Part shown: positions 1 to 7,701 of the stretch, piece after piece | Layout: every line of letters begins with the position of its first letter | Numbering within the stretch: the stretch's first letter is position 1 | Assembly (NCBI GenBank): GCA_021776655.1 | Contig: JAJFFK010000002.1 | Location: 153,647-217,646, forward strand | Direction of reading: 5' to 3' | DNA length: 64,000 nucleotides | From: Henriciella sp. | GTDB taxonomy: Bacteria; Pseudomonadota; Alphaproteobacteria; Caulobacterales; Hyphomonadaceae | Position numbers and translations under genes: made by a program | Notes under the pieces: model-generated | What the model was told of the DNA's origin: nothing | The model's database searches: none | The model's input: the letters and a program-made list of their open reading frames with translations, nothing else

Positions 1-756
1 GCGCTGCTCGGCAGCTTGCGCAAAGGCCGCGTCACCCCGGCCGATGCCTCAATTCTCGACTCTATTGTCAGCTCCCGCAGCGCCACCGATGCCAGCGAAA
101 CCCATGTCGTGCTGACCCCCAACAATGCCAATGCTTACCGCATCAACCGCGCCCGCCTCGACGACCTGCCCGGCAAGGAGCACGTCTTCGAAGCCACAAT
201 TCAAGGTACATTTGACGAGAAAACCTACCCCACCGAAGCCGACCTGGAACTGAAAGAAGGCGCGCGGGTGATGCTGATCAAGAACGACCCGGAAGGGCGC
301 TGGGTCAATGGCTCACTGTGCACAGTGTCGGGCTTTAGTGGCCGCAATGTTGTGGTCGATCTCGATGGCCACTCCTATGAGATCGAACCGGCAGCGTGGG
401 AGAAGTATAAATACGCCCTCGATAATGAGACCAAGAAAGTCTCACGCGAGGTTGTCGGGACATTCAAACAGATGCCGCTACGCCTCGCCTATGCCGTGAC
501 CATTCACAAGGCGCAGGGGCTGACGCTGGAAAAAGTCTTCATCGACTTTGATCGCGGCATGTTCGCCCACGGTCAGGCCTATGTCGCTTTCTCACGCGCG
601 CGCAGCCTCGATGGCCTTGAAATCTCCCGCCCCTTGCGTCCGCGCGATCTGGTCATGGATCGCGGTGCCTTCGCTTTTGGCAAACTCGACACGCTGGAAG
701 ACACTGACGCTTACCTTCTGGCCAAATTCGCCAAGGCTGATGACGCATTGGTTTAG
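1..756 (+). CDS. PIF1-like ATP-dependent DNA helicase, C-terminal part (5' end outside window)
   Basis: Only the C-terminal ~250 residues are present; the frame is open from base 1, so the gene begins upstream of the window. The visible part holds the late superfamily-1B helicase motifs: a UvrD/PIF1-type C-terminal block with AYAVTIHKAQGLT (motif V region) and GQAYVAFSRARSLDGL (motif VI with the arginine finger). Before these comes a small beta-barrel-like segment (EGARVMLIKNDPEGRWVNG), as in PIF1/RecD2-like helicases. The Walker A and B motifs must lie upstream. The family unwinds DNA 5'-3' using ATP; the exact role here is unknown. The gene is convergent with the M24 peptidase gene, and the two stop codons overlap by 4 bases. 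Family assignment is confident, the precise subfamily is not. Confidence 0.85.
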   Translation, partial: ALLGSLRKGRVTPADASILDSIVSSRSATDASETHVVLTPNNANAYRINRARLDDLPGKEHVFEATIQGTFDEKTYPTEADLELKEGARVMLIKNDPEGRWVNGSLCTVSGFSGRNVVVDLDGHSYEIEPAAWEKYKYALDNETKKVSREVVGTFKQMPLRLAYAVTIHKAQGLTLEKVFIDFDRGMFAHGQAYVAFSRARSLDGLEISRPLRPRDLVMDRGAFAFGKLDTLEDTDAYLLAKFAKADDALV

Positions 757-1625
757 GCTTCAGCCGCCTGCGGACTGTAGCTTTCACCCGCTGCGATCTG
801 GGCCCATTGGCGTACATGTGGCGGGGTCTCATCGAGCCAGTAAGCCTTGCCCTTATCGATGACCAGAATCTCTTCCCATTTCGCCCCGACGCCGTCTTTA
901 CCGGCATGCGGCTCAACCAGCCATAGCCCGTCATGCGGCGCGTGATCGGACGCGGGCGAATTATTCCATAGCGGCGACCGGCGTCCGAACGGGCCATTCG
1001 CCAGCTTATCTTTCATCCCGAACCAGGCCAGCGCAAAGCCGTCAAACCCTTGCGCTTTCCATGAGACACGCAGCGGCGACAGCTTCACCGCGCGGTGTCC
1101 GAGCACTTTACCGGGATGCTTTTGGTGCGCCGGTTGATAATTCAGCTCGTCGAACCGCGCGACGACAGTGTCGGCGATGGCTTTGAACGTCTTGTCCTGA
1201 TTGACCGCATCGCAGATCGAGCTGCGAAACTCCGCCAGATTGGCCATCATCTCACGGTGGGCCGGGTTTTCGCCAAAGCAGAACGAGTAAGACGTATCGA
1301 CCAGATAACCGCTCTGATGGATTGGCGCGCAGTCCATGATGATGCTGTCGCCGGGTTTCAGGCCCTTGGATTTCGGGAAGAAATGCCCAATCGTCCATTT
1401 ACCGGGCAGCGCTGTGCGCTCACCAAACAAGACAACGGGCAGATGGAAGAATGACGTGAAACCGGCGGCGCGGTAACGTTTGAACAGCCTGTTGCCAACC
1501 TCCTTTTCGGTCTCGCCCTCTTTCAATTGCGCGGCGGTATCCTCCAGAATTGCAAACGAGATGCGCTGCAACTCGCGAAACCGCGCCAGCGCGCCGTCTG
1601 AAAATGATTTGGTTTTGACCAACAT
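753..1625 (-). CDS. M24-family metallopeptidase (Xaa-Pro dipeptidase/aminopeptidase-like)
   Basis: A 290-residue protein with a creatinase/pita-bread fold. The expected dinuclear metal ligands can be placed: D98 in IIMDCAP, D110 in YLVDTSYSF, H177 in LGHRAVK, E238 in LVEPH, and E251 or E252 in KWEEILVI. It lacks the N-terminal creatinase_N domain of classical PepP/PepQ, so it is a single-domain M24 protein. The usual substrate class is Xaa-Pro peptides, but many single-domain members have other or unknown substrates. No signal peptide is visible, so it is probably cytoplasmic. It stands alone, convergent with the helicase gene. Confidence 0.85.
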   Translation of the reverse strand: MLVKTKSFSDGALARFRELQRISFAILEDTAAQLKEGETEKEVGNRLFKRYRAAGFTSFFHLPVVLFGERTALPGKWTIGHFFPKSKGLKPGDSIIMDCAPIHQSGYLVDTSYSFCFGENPAHREMMANLAEFRSSICDAVNQDKTFKAIADTVVARFDELNYQPAHQKHPGKVLGHRAVKLSPLRVSWKAQGFDGFALAWFGMKDKLANGPFGRRSPLWNNSPASDHAPHDGLWLVEPHAGKDGVGAKWEEILVIDKGKAYWLDETPPHVRQWAQIAAGESYSPQAAEA

Positions 1626-1790
1626 ATCTAATCCGCCTGTTTGATGCCCCTATGTGACGGTGCACAGCGGCGCTGTCAAAAGTTCGGGGCAATTTCGACG
1701 CTGCCAAGCATCACTCGCGCCGACCAAACGCGAGATTGCAAACACCGCCCTGACATGGCTAGATGTAATGACGCAGAAGGAGATTGATAG

Positions 1791-2027
1791 ATGGTCGTAC
1801 TCGCATTGAAATGGATGACCATAGCTCTTGTCATTTTGACCGGGTTTAGCGCCCTGACGGCGGTCTATGGATATTATCAGTTAAACATGGGGGCTTGTAG
1901 CGGCGGCTGCGACGCCATCAACACGTATACCGCTTATATGTATGTCGGCCTGACCGGCCTGTTCGGCTTCGGCATGTCCGCCCTCGCCGCGCACATGATC
2001 GGAAGATGGTTCAAATCAATGGATTAG
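1791..2027 (+). CDS. Small membrane protein of unknown function (78 aa)
   Basis: A 78-residue protein with two predicted membrane segments (about residues 5-28 and 48-68). Between them is a short loop containing CSGGC, two cysteines three residues apart. The start is supported by AAGGAG about 10 bases upstream of the ATG. I do not recognise a family. The gene stands alone just before the palindromic repeats that border the GIY-YIG gene. The CSGGC loop could be periplasmic and redox-active or metal-binding, but that is only a suggestion from the spacing. Confidence 0.6.
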   Translation: MVVLALKWMTIALVILTGFSALTAVYGYYQLNMGACSGGCDAINTYTAYMYVGLTGLFGFGMSALAAHMIGRWFKSMD

Positions 2028-2030
2028 GCC

Positions 2031-2128
2031 AGCCAATAGCCTCATCTTAGAGCTTGTCGAAGGATAAAGGGACACCGGACGTTATGCCCGCCTCTTATCC
2101 TTCGACAGGCTCAGGATGAGGCTATTGG
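2031..2128. repeat. Large REP-like palindrome, left border of GIY-YIG unit
   Basis: A near-perfect inverted repeat: 2031-2066 pairs with about 2094-2128, sharing CCAATAGCCTCATC and TGTCGAAGGATAA. Its right part, 2074-2123, is repeated in inverted orientation at 2535-2584 with a single mismatch over 50 bases. The core TCCTTCGACAGGCTCAGGAT is the dispersed palindrome type common in alphaproteobacterial genomes. It lies between two genes and ends 10 bases before the nuclease stop codon. Confidence 0.85.
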
Positions 2129-2138
2129 GGCTCAGGCT

Positions 2139-2462
2139 CTAAGATGAGGGACGAGGAGAGTTCGGTTTAGCGTTGGAGAGCTCAACAATGCGCGCATAAT
2201 CCCCGACAATCAGGGCCTCTTTCTTGGCACGCGTCCAACCTTTCAAGCGGCGCTCACAGGCTATAGCATCCGTGATCATCGGAAAATGTTCGGACCAGAC
2301 CAACTCCACGGGCCTTCCCCGATATGTCCAGGCCTTCTTACGATAACCCGAATTATGCTCTTCAACGCGAACCTGTAAGTCAACTCCTCGGTGCGAACCG
2401 ATATAGTAAGCACCATCGGCGCATTGCAGCATATATACAAAAGCGCCACTCAGATAATTCAT
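2139..2462 (-). CDS. GIY-YIG domain nuclease, UPF0213/YhbQ-like
   Basis: A 107-residue protein starting at MNYLSG. The GIY-YIG motif appears as FVYMLQ followed by AYYIGSHRG; a basic second-motif region has RKKAWTYRGRP, and the C-terminal half has ACERRLKGWTRAKKEAL. The family is a single-domain nuclease/homing-endonuclease fold; cellular roles of the small members are mostly unknown. The frame stays open upstream to 2600, but that stretch runs through the right-hand repeat, so I place the start at 2462, just before the conserved domain, although no strong ribosome site is visible. The stop codon lies in sequence resembling the left repeat. The gene is bounded on both sides by the 50-bp inverted repeats at 2074-2123 and 2535-2584. 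Confidence 0.85.
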   Translation of the reverse strand: MNYLSGAFVYMLQCADGAYYIGSHRGVDLQVRVEEHNSGYRKKAWTYRGRPVELVWSEHFPMITDAIACERRLKGWTRAKKEALIVGDYARIVELSNAKPNSPRPSS

Positions 2463-2534
2463 AGCCAATGCTAACCGCGCTCTAATCCAGAATGCAAGAT
2501 TAAGTGCCAGAACCAACTTTACGAAAACCCCACC

Positions 2535-2584
2535 AGCCTCATCCTGAGCCTGTCGAAGGATAAGAGGCGGGCGTAACGTCCGGT
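2535..2584. repeat. Right 50-bp inverted copy of the GIY-YIG border repeat
   Basis: These 50 bases are the reverse complement of 2074-2123 with one mismatch. Together they bracket a unit of about 510 bp containing only the GIY-YIG gene. Confidence 0.9.
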
Positions 2585-2606
2585 ACCTGCTAATCCGCAA
2601 AGGCGA

Positions 2607-2846
2607 CTACGCCAGTCGTGAAATTTCTTCGCGCAGATTGCGGTCACCATCCATGGTGATTTTTTCGAGCACTTTCACGCGCTCACGCAGTCGATCAACT
2701 TCGCGTTCCGTATCCGCCATGCGCAGACGCGTTTCGGCATCAGCGCCTGAGTTTGCCCTTGTCTCAAGCCAGGTCTTTACGACCCCTGCCCCAACTGCGA
2801 TTAGCACAATCAGTACAACCATTGTGAACGGGCTATCAATGTTCAT
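2607..2846 (-). CDS. Small single-span membrane protein with cytoplasmic coiled coil (79 aa)
   Basis: A 79-residue protein: one N-terminal membrane segment (about residues 8-25, FTMVVLIVLIAVGAGVV) followed by a charged helix rich in E, R and L with heptad spacing (about 40-78). The layout resembles PspB, and a true PspB is encoded near 7.4 kb, so this may be a distant paralogue or simply a look-alike. It sits downstream of dut on the same strand, about 80 bases away. Confidence 0.55.
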   Translation of the reverse strand: MNIDSPFTMVVLIVLIAVGAGVVKTWLETRANSGADAETRLRMADTEREVDRLRERVKVLEKITMDGDRNLREEISRLA

Positions 2847-2927
2847 TGGGCGTAGTCTCCTTGCTGCGTCTTATTGTAATTCGATATATGAGACTATCAC
2901 GATTGTAATACAAGGACCAGCCGGTGA

Positions 2928-3383
2928 TTAGCGCCCGGTACTGCCAAATCCACCAGCGCCGCGGGCCGTATCATCCAAACTGTCAACTTCGTCCCAGACA
3001 ATCCGCGTCACGGGTGCCAAGACCATCTGGCCAATCCGCTCGCCGCGCTTGATCGTGAACGCCTCTGTCCCGTGATTGATCAGGATGACTTTCAGTTCGC
3101 CGCGATAATCGCTATCGATGGTCCCCGGCGCATTGAGACAGGTCAGCCCATGCTTGGCCGCCAGACCAGATCGTGGTCGCATCTGGATCTCGAACCCTTC
3201 CGGGATCGCCACGCTGAGGCCCGTCGGCACCATGTCGCGCTGTCCCGGTGCCAGCACAATCGGCTCGCCCTCCGGCACAGCGGCGCGCACATCCATCCCG
3301 GCGGCTCCCAAACTCTCATAGGCGGGCAGGTCCAGCCCCTCAAAATGGGCCAGTGGGCGAACGGAAACGGTGATATCGGTCAT
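2928..3383 (-). CDS. dut: dUTP diphosphatase (dUTPase)
   Basis: Trimeric all-beta dUTPase, 151 residues, the usual bacterial length. It hydrolyses dUTP to dUMP and pyrophosphate, keeping uracil out of DNA and feeding dTMP synthesis. All five motifs are present: AGMDVRA (28-34), RPRSGLA (69-75), [10 protein letters not shown] (87-96, with catalytic D90), [10 protein letters not shown] (113-122), and the C-terminal [11 protein letters not shown] with the stacking Phe at 146. It lies downstream of coaBC, a common alphaproteobacterial neighbourhood, but a 136-aa membrane protein gene is interposed here. Confidence 0.97.
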   Translation of the reverse strand: MTDITVSVRPLAHFEGLDLPAYESLGAAGMDVRAAVPEGEPIVLAPGQRDMVPTGLSVAIPEGFEIQMRPRSGLAAKHGLTCLNAPGTIDSDYRGELKVILINHGTEAFTIKRGERIGQMVLAPVTRIVWDEVDSLDDTARGAGGFGSTGR

Positions 3384-3446
3384 TGTGCCACTGCGCGAGA
3401 GTCGGGCGCTCGAGTCAAGCTTGCCCCGTCTTCTAGGCCCAAAAAT

Positions 3447-3857
3447 CTACAAATATATCGCCAGAATGATCGAGATACTCGATATGACCAGAGACAAAGC
3501 GGCAAGCCGCGATGAAATGACAAACCGTTTCCGGCTATCCTGTAAATCGGCCAGTACGGAGGCCAGAAGCGGAAAATTGACGACATGATGATCCTGACCA
3601 ACCCGGATATTGAAAAAACTCACATTGTCTCCGTCACCGGTAGATGAGCCGTACTTGCCATTGAAGTGATAGTATAATCTACCGAAGATCAGGTCAGGGT
3701 CGCAATGAAATTTAGGCGCCAGACTATCAATATCAACCGGCATCCAAATCTTGTTGGAACGGATCTTGTTGTCTTCCGAATGGTCCGAGAACGCCCGTAA
3801 ATATCGCCGGTAAATTTCATTCAGTAGGGTCTCGTCGGTTGGTATTGCGCGCGCCAT
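3447..3857 (-). CDS. Hypothetical protein with C-terminal membrane anchor (136 aa)
   Basis: A 136-residue protein: a soluble N-terminal domain (about 1-112) and one hydrophobic segment at the extreme C-terminus (about 116-136, LAALSLVISSISIILAIYL), giving tail-anchored topology. The start is supported by GGGGA just upstream. The sequence around it is more AT-rich than dut and coaBC. I recognise no domain. The position between coaBC and dut suggests an insertion into an otherwise conserved pair. Confidence 0.6.
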   Translation of the reverse strand: MARAIPTDETLLNEIYRRYLRAFSDHSEDNKIRSNKIWMPVDIDSLAPKFHCDPDLIFGRLYYHFNGKYGSSTGDGDNVSFFNIRVGQDHHVVNFPLLASVLADLQDSRKRFVISSRLAALSLVISSISIILAIYL

Positions 3858-3909
3858 TCGGTCCCCTTTCGAGTCACATAATGGTCTGCGTCTAGCACAA
3901 TTTAACGGT

Positions 3910-5160
3910 CTATTCAGCCGCTATTATATCCGCGCTATCGCGGCCAAACTTGTCGGCAATGCGTTGCACCAGACGTACCGCAACCTTGGCTTTGTCCATC
4001 CGGTCCCAGTGCTCAATTCCGCTTCGGGTGACCAGAGAGACCTCATTGTGCAATCCACCCATGACATCGCCAGAGACATCATTGGCGACAATCCAGTCGC
4101 AGCGTTTTCGCTTCAGCTTCGCTTGCGCCAGTGTCTCAACATCATGGGTTTCCGCAGCAAAGCCGATAATCAGCGAAGGTCGGTTCTTTTTCTTGCGTGA
4201 CAGCGTCGCCAGAATGTCCGGGTTTTCCGACAGTTCCAGCGCCGGATGCACCGCATTGCCCGCTTCTTTCAGTTTCATCTTCTTGGCCGCGGCCCGGCTT
4301 GGACGCCAATCGGCCACAGCGGCAACCGCAACGAAGACATCTGCTGGCAGTGCTGTCTCACACGCCGTCATCATCTCACGCGCCGTTTCAATCGGGACCA
4401 GATCAACCCCGCGCGGACAGTCCAATGATACCGGGCCCGAGACCAGGGTCACCCGTGCGCCAGCTGCCGCCAGTGCATCTGCGATGGCATAGCCCTGACG
4501 CCCGCTGGAATGGTTGGACAGGAACCGCACCGGGTCGAGTGGCTCACGCGTCGGCCCAGCTGTAACCAGCGCATGACACCCGGCCAGTGGCTTGCCGCCA
4601 AATTCCAGCAAATCACTCGACTGGCCAAGCATGGCCTCAATCTGCGCCGCGATCGTCGCCACTTGCGGTAAACGCCCCGGACCAAACTCGCCGCACGCCA
4701 TCATGCCCTCATCCGGGTCCATCACGGTCACACCGTCACTGCACAGGGTCGTAACATTGCGCTGCGTCGCGGCATGCTGCCACATCCGTACATTCATCGC
4801 AGGCACCATCAGGACCGGCTTGTCGGTCGCCAGCAACGTGGTCGACGCGAGATCATTGGCCAGCCCGCCCGCCGCCTTGGCCATCAGGTCAGCTGTGGCG
4901 GGACAAACAACCACCAGATCAGCTGAGCGCGAGAGCTCAATATGGCCCATCTCGGCCTCGTCATCGAGATCGAACAGTTGGGTAAAGCATTTTTCGCCAG
5001 ACAGCGCCGAAACTGATAGCGGCGTAACGAACTCCTGGCCGCTACGCGTGACGATACAACGGCTGTTAATGCCGCGCCGTGATAGCTCGCGGATCAGCTC
5101 CAGCGACTTGTACGCCGCGATGCCGCCCGCAATGATCAGTAAGATACGCTTATCACTCAT
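3910..5160 (-). CDS. coaBC: Bifunctional phosphopantothenoylcysteine decarboxylase / phosphopantothenate-cysteine ligase
   Basis: A 416-residue fusion for two successive steps of coenzyme A synthesis: CTP-dependent joining of cysteine to phosphopantothenate (CoaB, C-terminal) and FMN-dependent decarboxylation (CoaC, N-terminal). CoaC shows GGIAAYK at 12-18, catalytic H73 (MGHIELSR), the PAMN motif with N123, and the flap cysteine C156 in ACGEFGPGR. CoaB starts near residue 196 with [21 protein letters not shown]; further on are GFAAET and the basic KLKRKR segment. The length is normal for the fusion. Confidence 0.97.
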   Translation of the reverse strand: MSDKRILLIIAGGIAAYKSLELIRELSRRGINSRCIVTRSGQEFVTPLSVSALSGEKCFTQLFDLDDEAEMGHIELSRSADLVVVCPATADLMAKAAGGLANDLASTTLLATDKPVLMVPAMNVRMWQHAATQRNVTTLCSDGVTVMDPDEGMMACGEFGPGRLPQVATIAAQIEAMLGQSSDLLEFGGKPLAGCHALVTAGPTREPLDPVRFLSNHSSGRQGYAIADALAAAGARVTLVSGPVSLDCPRGVDLVPIETAREMMTACETALPADVFVAVAAVADWRPSRAAAKKMKLKEAGNAVHPALELSENPDILATLSRKKKNRPSLIIGFAAETHDVETLAQAKLKRKRCDWIVANDVSGDVMGGLHNEVSLVTRSGIEHWDRMDKAKVAVRLVQRIADKFGRDSADIIAAE

Positions 5161-5294
5161 AGGCCTCTACCAACTAGAACTCACCCTTTACCAAGCGAGT
5201 TTCGGGCCATTTAACCCGAAAGAGATAAAAAAACGACCACACAGATGCGTGAGATTGCATCAAAACTGGAATATCCTTGATTGCAGCAGCGAAA

Positions 5295-6419
5295 TTACCG
5301 CTGGACACCGTTACAGCGCGACACCGCGCCATCGCGAAGTGTAACCGCATAATCACTGAACTCTGCACGTGGTTTGTAATAGTCTGTCGAGACATATTGC
5401 GCGCCAGATGCCAGCGCCGCCTCACGCCGCTCTGTCCGCCCCTCGCGCGCTTCCAGCGTGTCCGCATCGGCGCGGGTCCGCACCAGAAAGCCCTGATTGA
5501 CCAGGGCGGGTATATCCACACCCGCTGCCAAGGGCTCGTTACGGGTGAAATAGGCCGCGTGCGCCGCTGTCTCACTGAGCGAATTGACGAACATTGCCCG
5601 CCCTTCCAGCGACGACGTCTGTGCAATATAGGTCGCAACCGTTTCAGCGCTCTCATCCAGGGCAAACAGGATTTTCCCGCGCGAAGCAGCCAGCTCGGGC
5701 CACCCCTCACCCGTAACCGCTTGCCGAAGCGTCGCTGCACCGCCGCGAACATCATCCGGCAGGATCAGTCTGGTCCGCCCCAGAGTTGAGAAGATTTCAG
5801 CATCGAGCTGCTCAAATGCGGCGACATCAAACGGCAAAGCCTCGGTAGAGCCTTGAAGATCAAGATTATCCTGTTTGGCATTGATTAAGATTAGAAGGGG
5901 CACATGTTCCGGGTTCTGCCGCGACCAGGTGTCGATCTGCTCAAGACATTGGACAAACCGGGCGCAATGCGAGCGCATATCAACGTCCTGGACATGCAGC
6001 ACCTTGAACCCCGCAACCTCCATGCCTGTCGCATCATATCGCTCAGCACCTGCCGTATTGGCCGACAGGCGTGGCAGTAATGGGTCGCTATAGCGCCCGC
6101 CTTCAGGGTCGTAATAGACATCAAGCTCAAGCTGGCGCATGCCAAACTGCAACTGCTCAACCAGCGGCAGGTGCGCGTAATCTAGCGACGCTGCGGCCTC
6201 AGGCGACCCCAGCGCGATCATTGCCAACTCAACCGCCGGAATCGCCATCTTGTAGCTATTATGCGAGCCAATCGATTGGATCTCATTCAGGCGCAACCCA
6301 TCAGTGCTTTGCTCGCAGGCAATCAAATCAACCACTGCGGGCGCTGGCGGCGTCCGCTCGCAACTGACCATTGCCAAAACGGCGCCGCCGAATAGCCAAC
6401 CAGAATAAACGCTTCGCAT
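5295..6419 (-). CDS. Ca2+-dependent phosphoinositide-specific phospholipase C-like lipoprotein
   Basis: A 374-residue secreted protein. The start at MRSVYSG is chosen because GGAGAG lies 5-10 bases upstream and a lipoprotein-type signal follows (hydrophobic stretch, then VSCERT). A PI-PLC X-like TIM barrel follows: the IGSHNSYK catalytic-His motif near residue 50, [13 protein letters not shown] (acidic metal site and histidine-loop region), and [13 protein letters not shown]. This matches the Ca2+-dependent PI-PLC-like family PF16670. Members cleave phosphoinositides or related phosphodiesters; the bacterial substrate is unknown. The gene stands alone, and the psp operon terminator lies just upstream of it. 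Confidence 0.8.
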   Translation of the reverse strand: MRSVYSGWLFGGAVLAMVSCERTPPAPAVVDLIACEQSTDGLRLNEIQSIGSHNSYKMAIPAVELAMIALGSPEAAASLDYAHLPLVEQLQFGMRQLELDVYYDPEGGRYSDPLLPRLSANTAGAERYDATGMEVAGFKVLHVQDVDMRSHCARFVQCLEQIDTWSRQNPEHVPLLILINAKQDNLDLQGSTEALPFDVAAFEQLDAEIFSTLGRTRLILPDDVRGGAATLRQAVTGEGWPELAASRGKILFALDESAETVATYIAQTSSLEGRAMFVNSLSETAAHAAYFTRNEPLAAGVDIPALVNQGFLVRTRADADTLEAREGRTERREAALASGAQYVSTDYYKPRAEFSDYAVTLRDGAVSRCNGVQR

Positions 6420-6474
6420 TTTTGCTCTCCAGAAAATCGCGACCAGATAGACATGTGCACCATTTGCCAAAATC

Positions 6475-6510
6475 AAAAAACCCCGCAGCTTGCGCGGCGA
6501 GGTTTTGGGG
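6475..6510 (-). terminator. Rho-independent terminator of the psp operon
   Basis: Read on the minus strand: AAAACC, a GC-rich stem around GCGCAAGCTGC, then GGGGTTTTTTG. The stem-loop is followed directly by a T tract (the A run at 6475-6480 on the plus strand). It lies about 105 bases after the last psp-locus gene and just ahead of the phospholipase-like gene. Confidence 0.75.
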
Positions 6511-6616
6511 TAATCCGGACCTGTCTCTCTCTCGGGTGTGTGTTCAGGGATAGAGAGATAATGTGGTGAGACAGGCCCGGAAACGGGTGCAAAATGTGGG
6601 TGTTGGCGGCGCTGCC

Positions 6617-6796
6617 TTAAACGGCAGCGAAGACTAGGAGCAACCCGGTTTTGGTCGACGCTTTCAGGGTCATTTCAACCCCTCCGGCCTCAACTTGCAC
6701 GCCGTTGCCAGTAAAGCTGGCGATCGCTGCGACGGAGATGATAGCGGCGACTAATCCGCCAACCAGCAACCTACCTGGTGCAAATCTACGTGACAT
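6617..6796 (-). CDS. Small exported or membrane protein at the end of the psp operon (59 aa)
   Basis: A 59-residue protein starting MSRRFAPGR. A basic N-terminus precedes one hydrophobic segment (about 10-30, LLVGGLVAAIISVAAIASF), then a short hydrophilic stretch, and a hydrophobic C-terminus (TGLLLVFAAV). GAGGG lies about 10 bases upstream of the ATG. It follows pspC by 45 bases on the same strand and comes before the terminator, so it is probably the last gene of the phage-shock operon. No family is recognised; its size and position suggest a role at the inner membrane. Confidence 0.55.
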   Translation of the reverse strand: MSRRFAPGRLLVGGLVAAIISVAAIASFTGNGVQVEAGGVEMTLKASTKTGLLLVFAAV

Positions 6797-6841
6797 TTTC
6801 AAATTCCCTCTTGCTAGATCGGACTAATTTGTCTTGTGAAT

Positions 6842-7303
6842 TCAGTTGCTTTCGAGATCGCGAAAGGCCTTCTTGAGCCGCCACTCTTCTGAGGTGACGT
6901 TGCGCTCGATATTGCGAAGACGGTCTTCGAGATCCATGAAGCTGTATTTCAGGCCAGAGGCGGTCATGCGTGGACGGTCTGAAACATTGCGCCAGAACTG
7001 ATCTTCTTCAGGCGCCAGCGGGCGTTCACCACGCGGCACTTTGGGTGTAATCATCGCCATGACGATATAGGCAATAACTACCAATGGACCGGCGAAAACG
7101 AAGAAACTGGCTACTGTCAAAATGCGAACCAGGCTTGGTTCCCATCCGAACCTGTCGGCGATCCCGCCACAAACACCTAAACAGACCTTGTCAGTTCGCG
7201 AACGATAAAGGCGGTTTGGGTTGGGCGAGCGGAACATTTTTTCGTGGCGTCCTTCTGTATCAGTATGGTCGGAATAATGGCGGCGGTGTCTGCGTCTACT
7301 CAT
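6842..7303 (-). CDS. pspC: Phage shock protein C
   Basis: A 153-residue inner-membrane PspC. The PspC domain runs from about residue 30 to 92: LYRSRTDKVCLGVCGGIADRF, then a hydrophobic segment through VVIAYIVMAMITP. The basic, His-rich N-terminus and the C-terminal amphipathic helix (about 120-153, MDLEDRLRNIERN) are typical of proteobacterial PspC. In enterobacteria PspB and PspC sense envelope damage and release PspF from PspA. It starts 3 bases after the pspB stop codon. Confidence 0.93.
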   Translation of the reverse strand: MSRRRHRRHYSDHTDTEGRHEKMFRSPNPNRLYRSRTDKVCLGVCGGIADRFGWEPSLVRILTVASFFVFAGPLVVIAYIVMAMITPKVPRGERPLAPEEDQFWRNVSDRPRMTASGLKYSFMDLEDRLRNIERNVTSEEWRLKKAFRDLESN

Positions 7304-7306
7304 GAT

Positions 7307-7579
7307 CTAGTCCTCAAATCTGTCAGTTGTGCGCGTCCGGCGGCGGCGCGGCGGCGGGGTATCTTCCTGATCGTCATCGGCGTCCATCAAGTCTTCCATG
7401 GTCTCGATCCGGCGCTCCATTGCACGTGCTGAGCGCCACAGGTCTTCGAGCATTCGTTCATCGTCGGGCAGCAGGGTCTTCTGCTTGCGCCACAAGGTGA
7501 TGTAGTGGAAAACCAGAGCCGGAAAGGCGATGAAGACACTGGTAATAGCGACAATCGCGATGATGAACTCTTGTTCCAT
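7307..7579 (-). CDS. pspB: Phage shock protein B
   Basis: A 90-residue PspB: one N-terminal membrane segment (about 5-26), the characteristic HYITLWRKQKTLLPDDERMLEDL block, and a coiled-coil helix with ARAMERRIETMEDLM. The C-terminus has an extra acidic, then proline- and arginine-rich tail (PPPRRRRTRTTDR) that E. coli PspB lacks. It works with PspC as membrane sensor of the psp response. Its ATG overlaps the stop of the preceding 39-aa gene (TAATG), so translation is probably coupled. Confidence 0.92.
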   Translation of the reverse strand: MEQEFIIAIVAITSVFIAFPALVFHYITLWRKQKTLLPDDERMLEDLWRSARAMERRIETMEDLMDADDDQEDTPPPRRRRTRTTDRFED

Positions 7580-7698
7580 TAGGCATTTCCTAGGGCTTGC
7601 GCACGTTTGGCGCGCTTGTCTTCACGGTGCAGGGCGATCAGGCCCGGGGCGGTTATGGCGGTCATGAAGATCACCATAAAGAGAACGGGGTATAACAT
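7579..7698 (-). CDS. 39-residue membrane protein between pspA and pspB
   Basis: A tiny gene read as MLYPVLFMVIFMTAITAPGL followed by IALHREDKRAKRAQALGNA. It has one hydrophobic span (residues 2-22) and a basic cytoplasmic tail. Three things support it: AAGGAGG inside the end of pspA 8 bases before the ATG, the start only 3 bases after the pspA stop, and a TAATG overlap with pspB. Position recalls the small PspD/PspG-type proteins, but I see no sequence match to them. It is short enough to be missed by automatic annotation. Confidence 0.75.
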   Translation of the reverse strand: MLYPVLFMVIFMTAITAPGLIALHREDKRAKRAQALGNA

Positions 7699-7701
7699 CA
7701 C

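Noticed and set aside
2463..2600. Upstream extension of the GIY-YIG frame to 2600
   Set aside because: It runs through the right-hand palindromic repeat and adds no conserved residues; the domain starts right after the ATG at 2462.
5200..5221. Hairpin TTTCGGG/CCCGAAA near coaBC
   Set aside because: The nearby A/T run is on the wrong side for a terminator in either direction.
5174..5755. Arg-rich 193-codon frame on the minus strand
   Set aside because: Overlaps the phospholipase-like gene in another frame; composition is typical of a GC-rich shadow.
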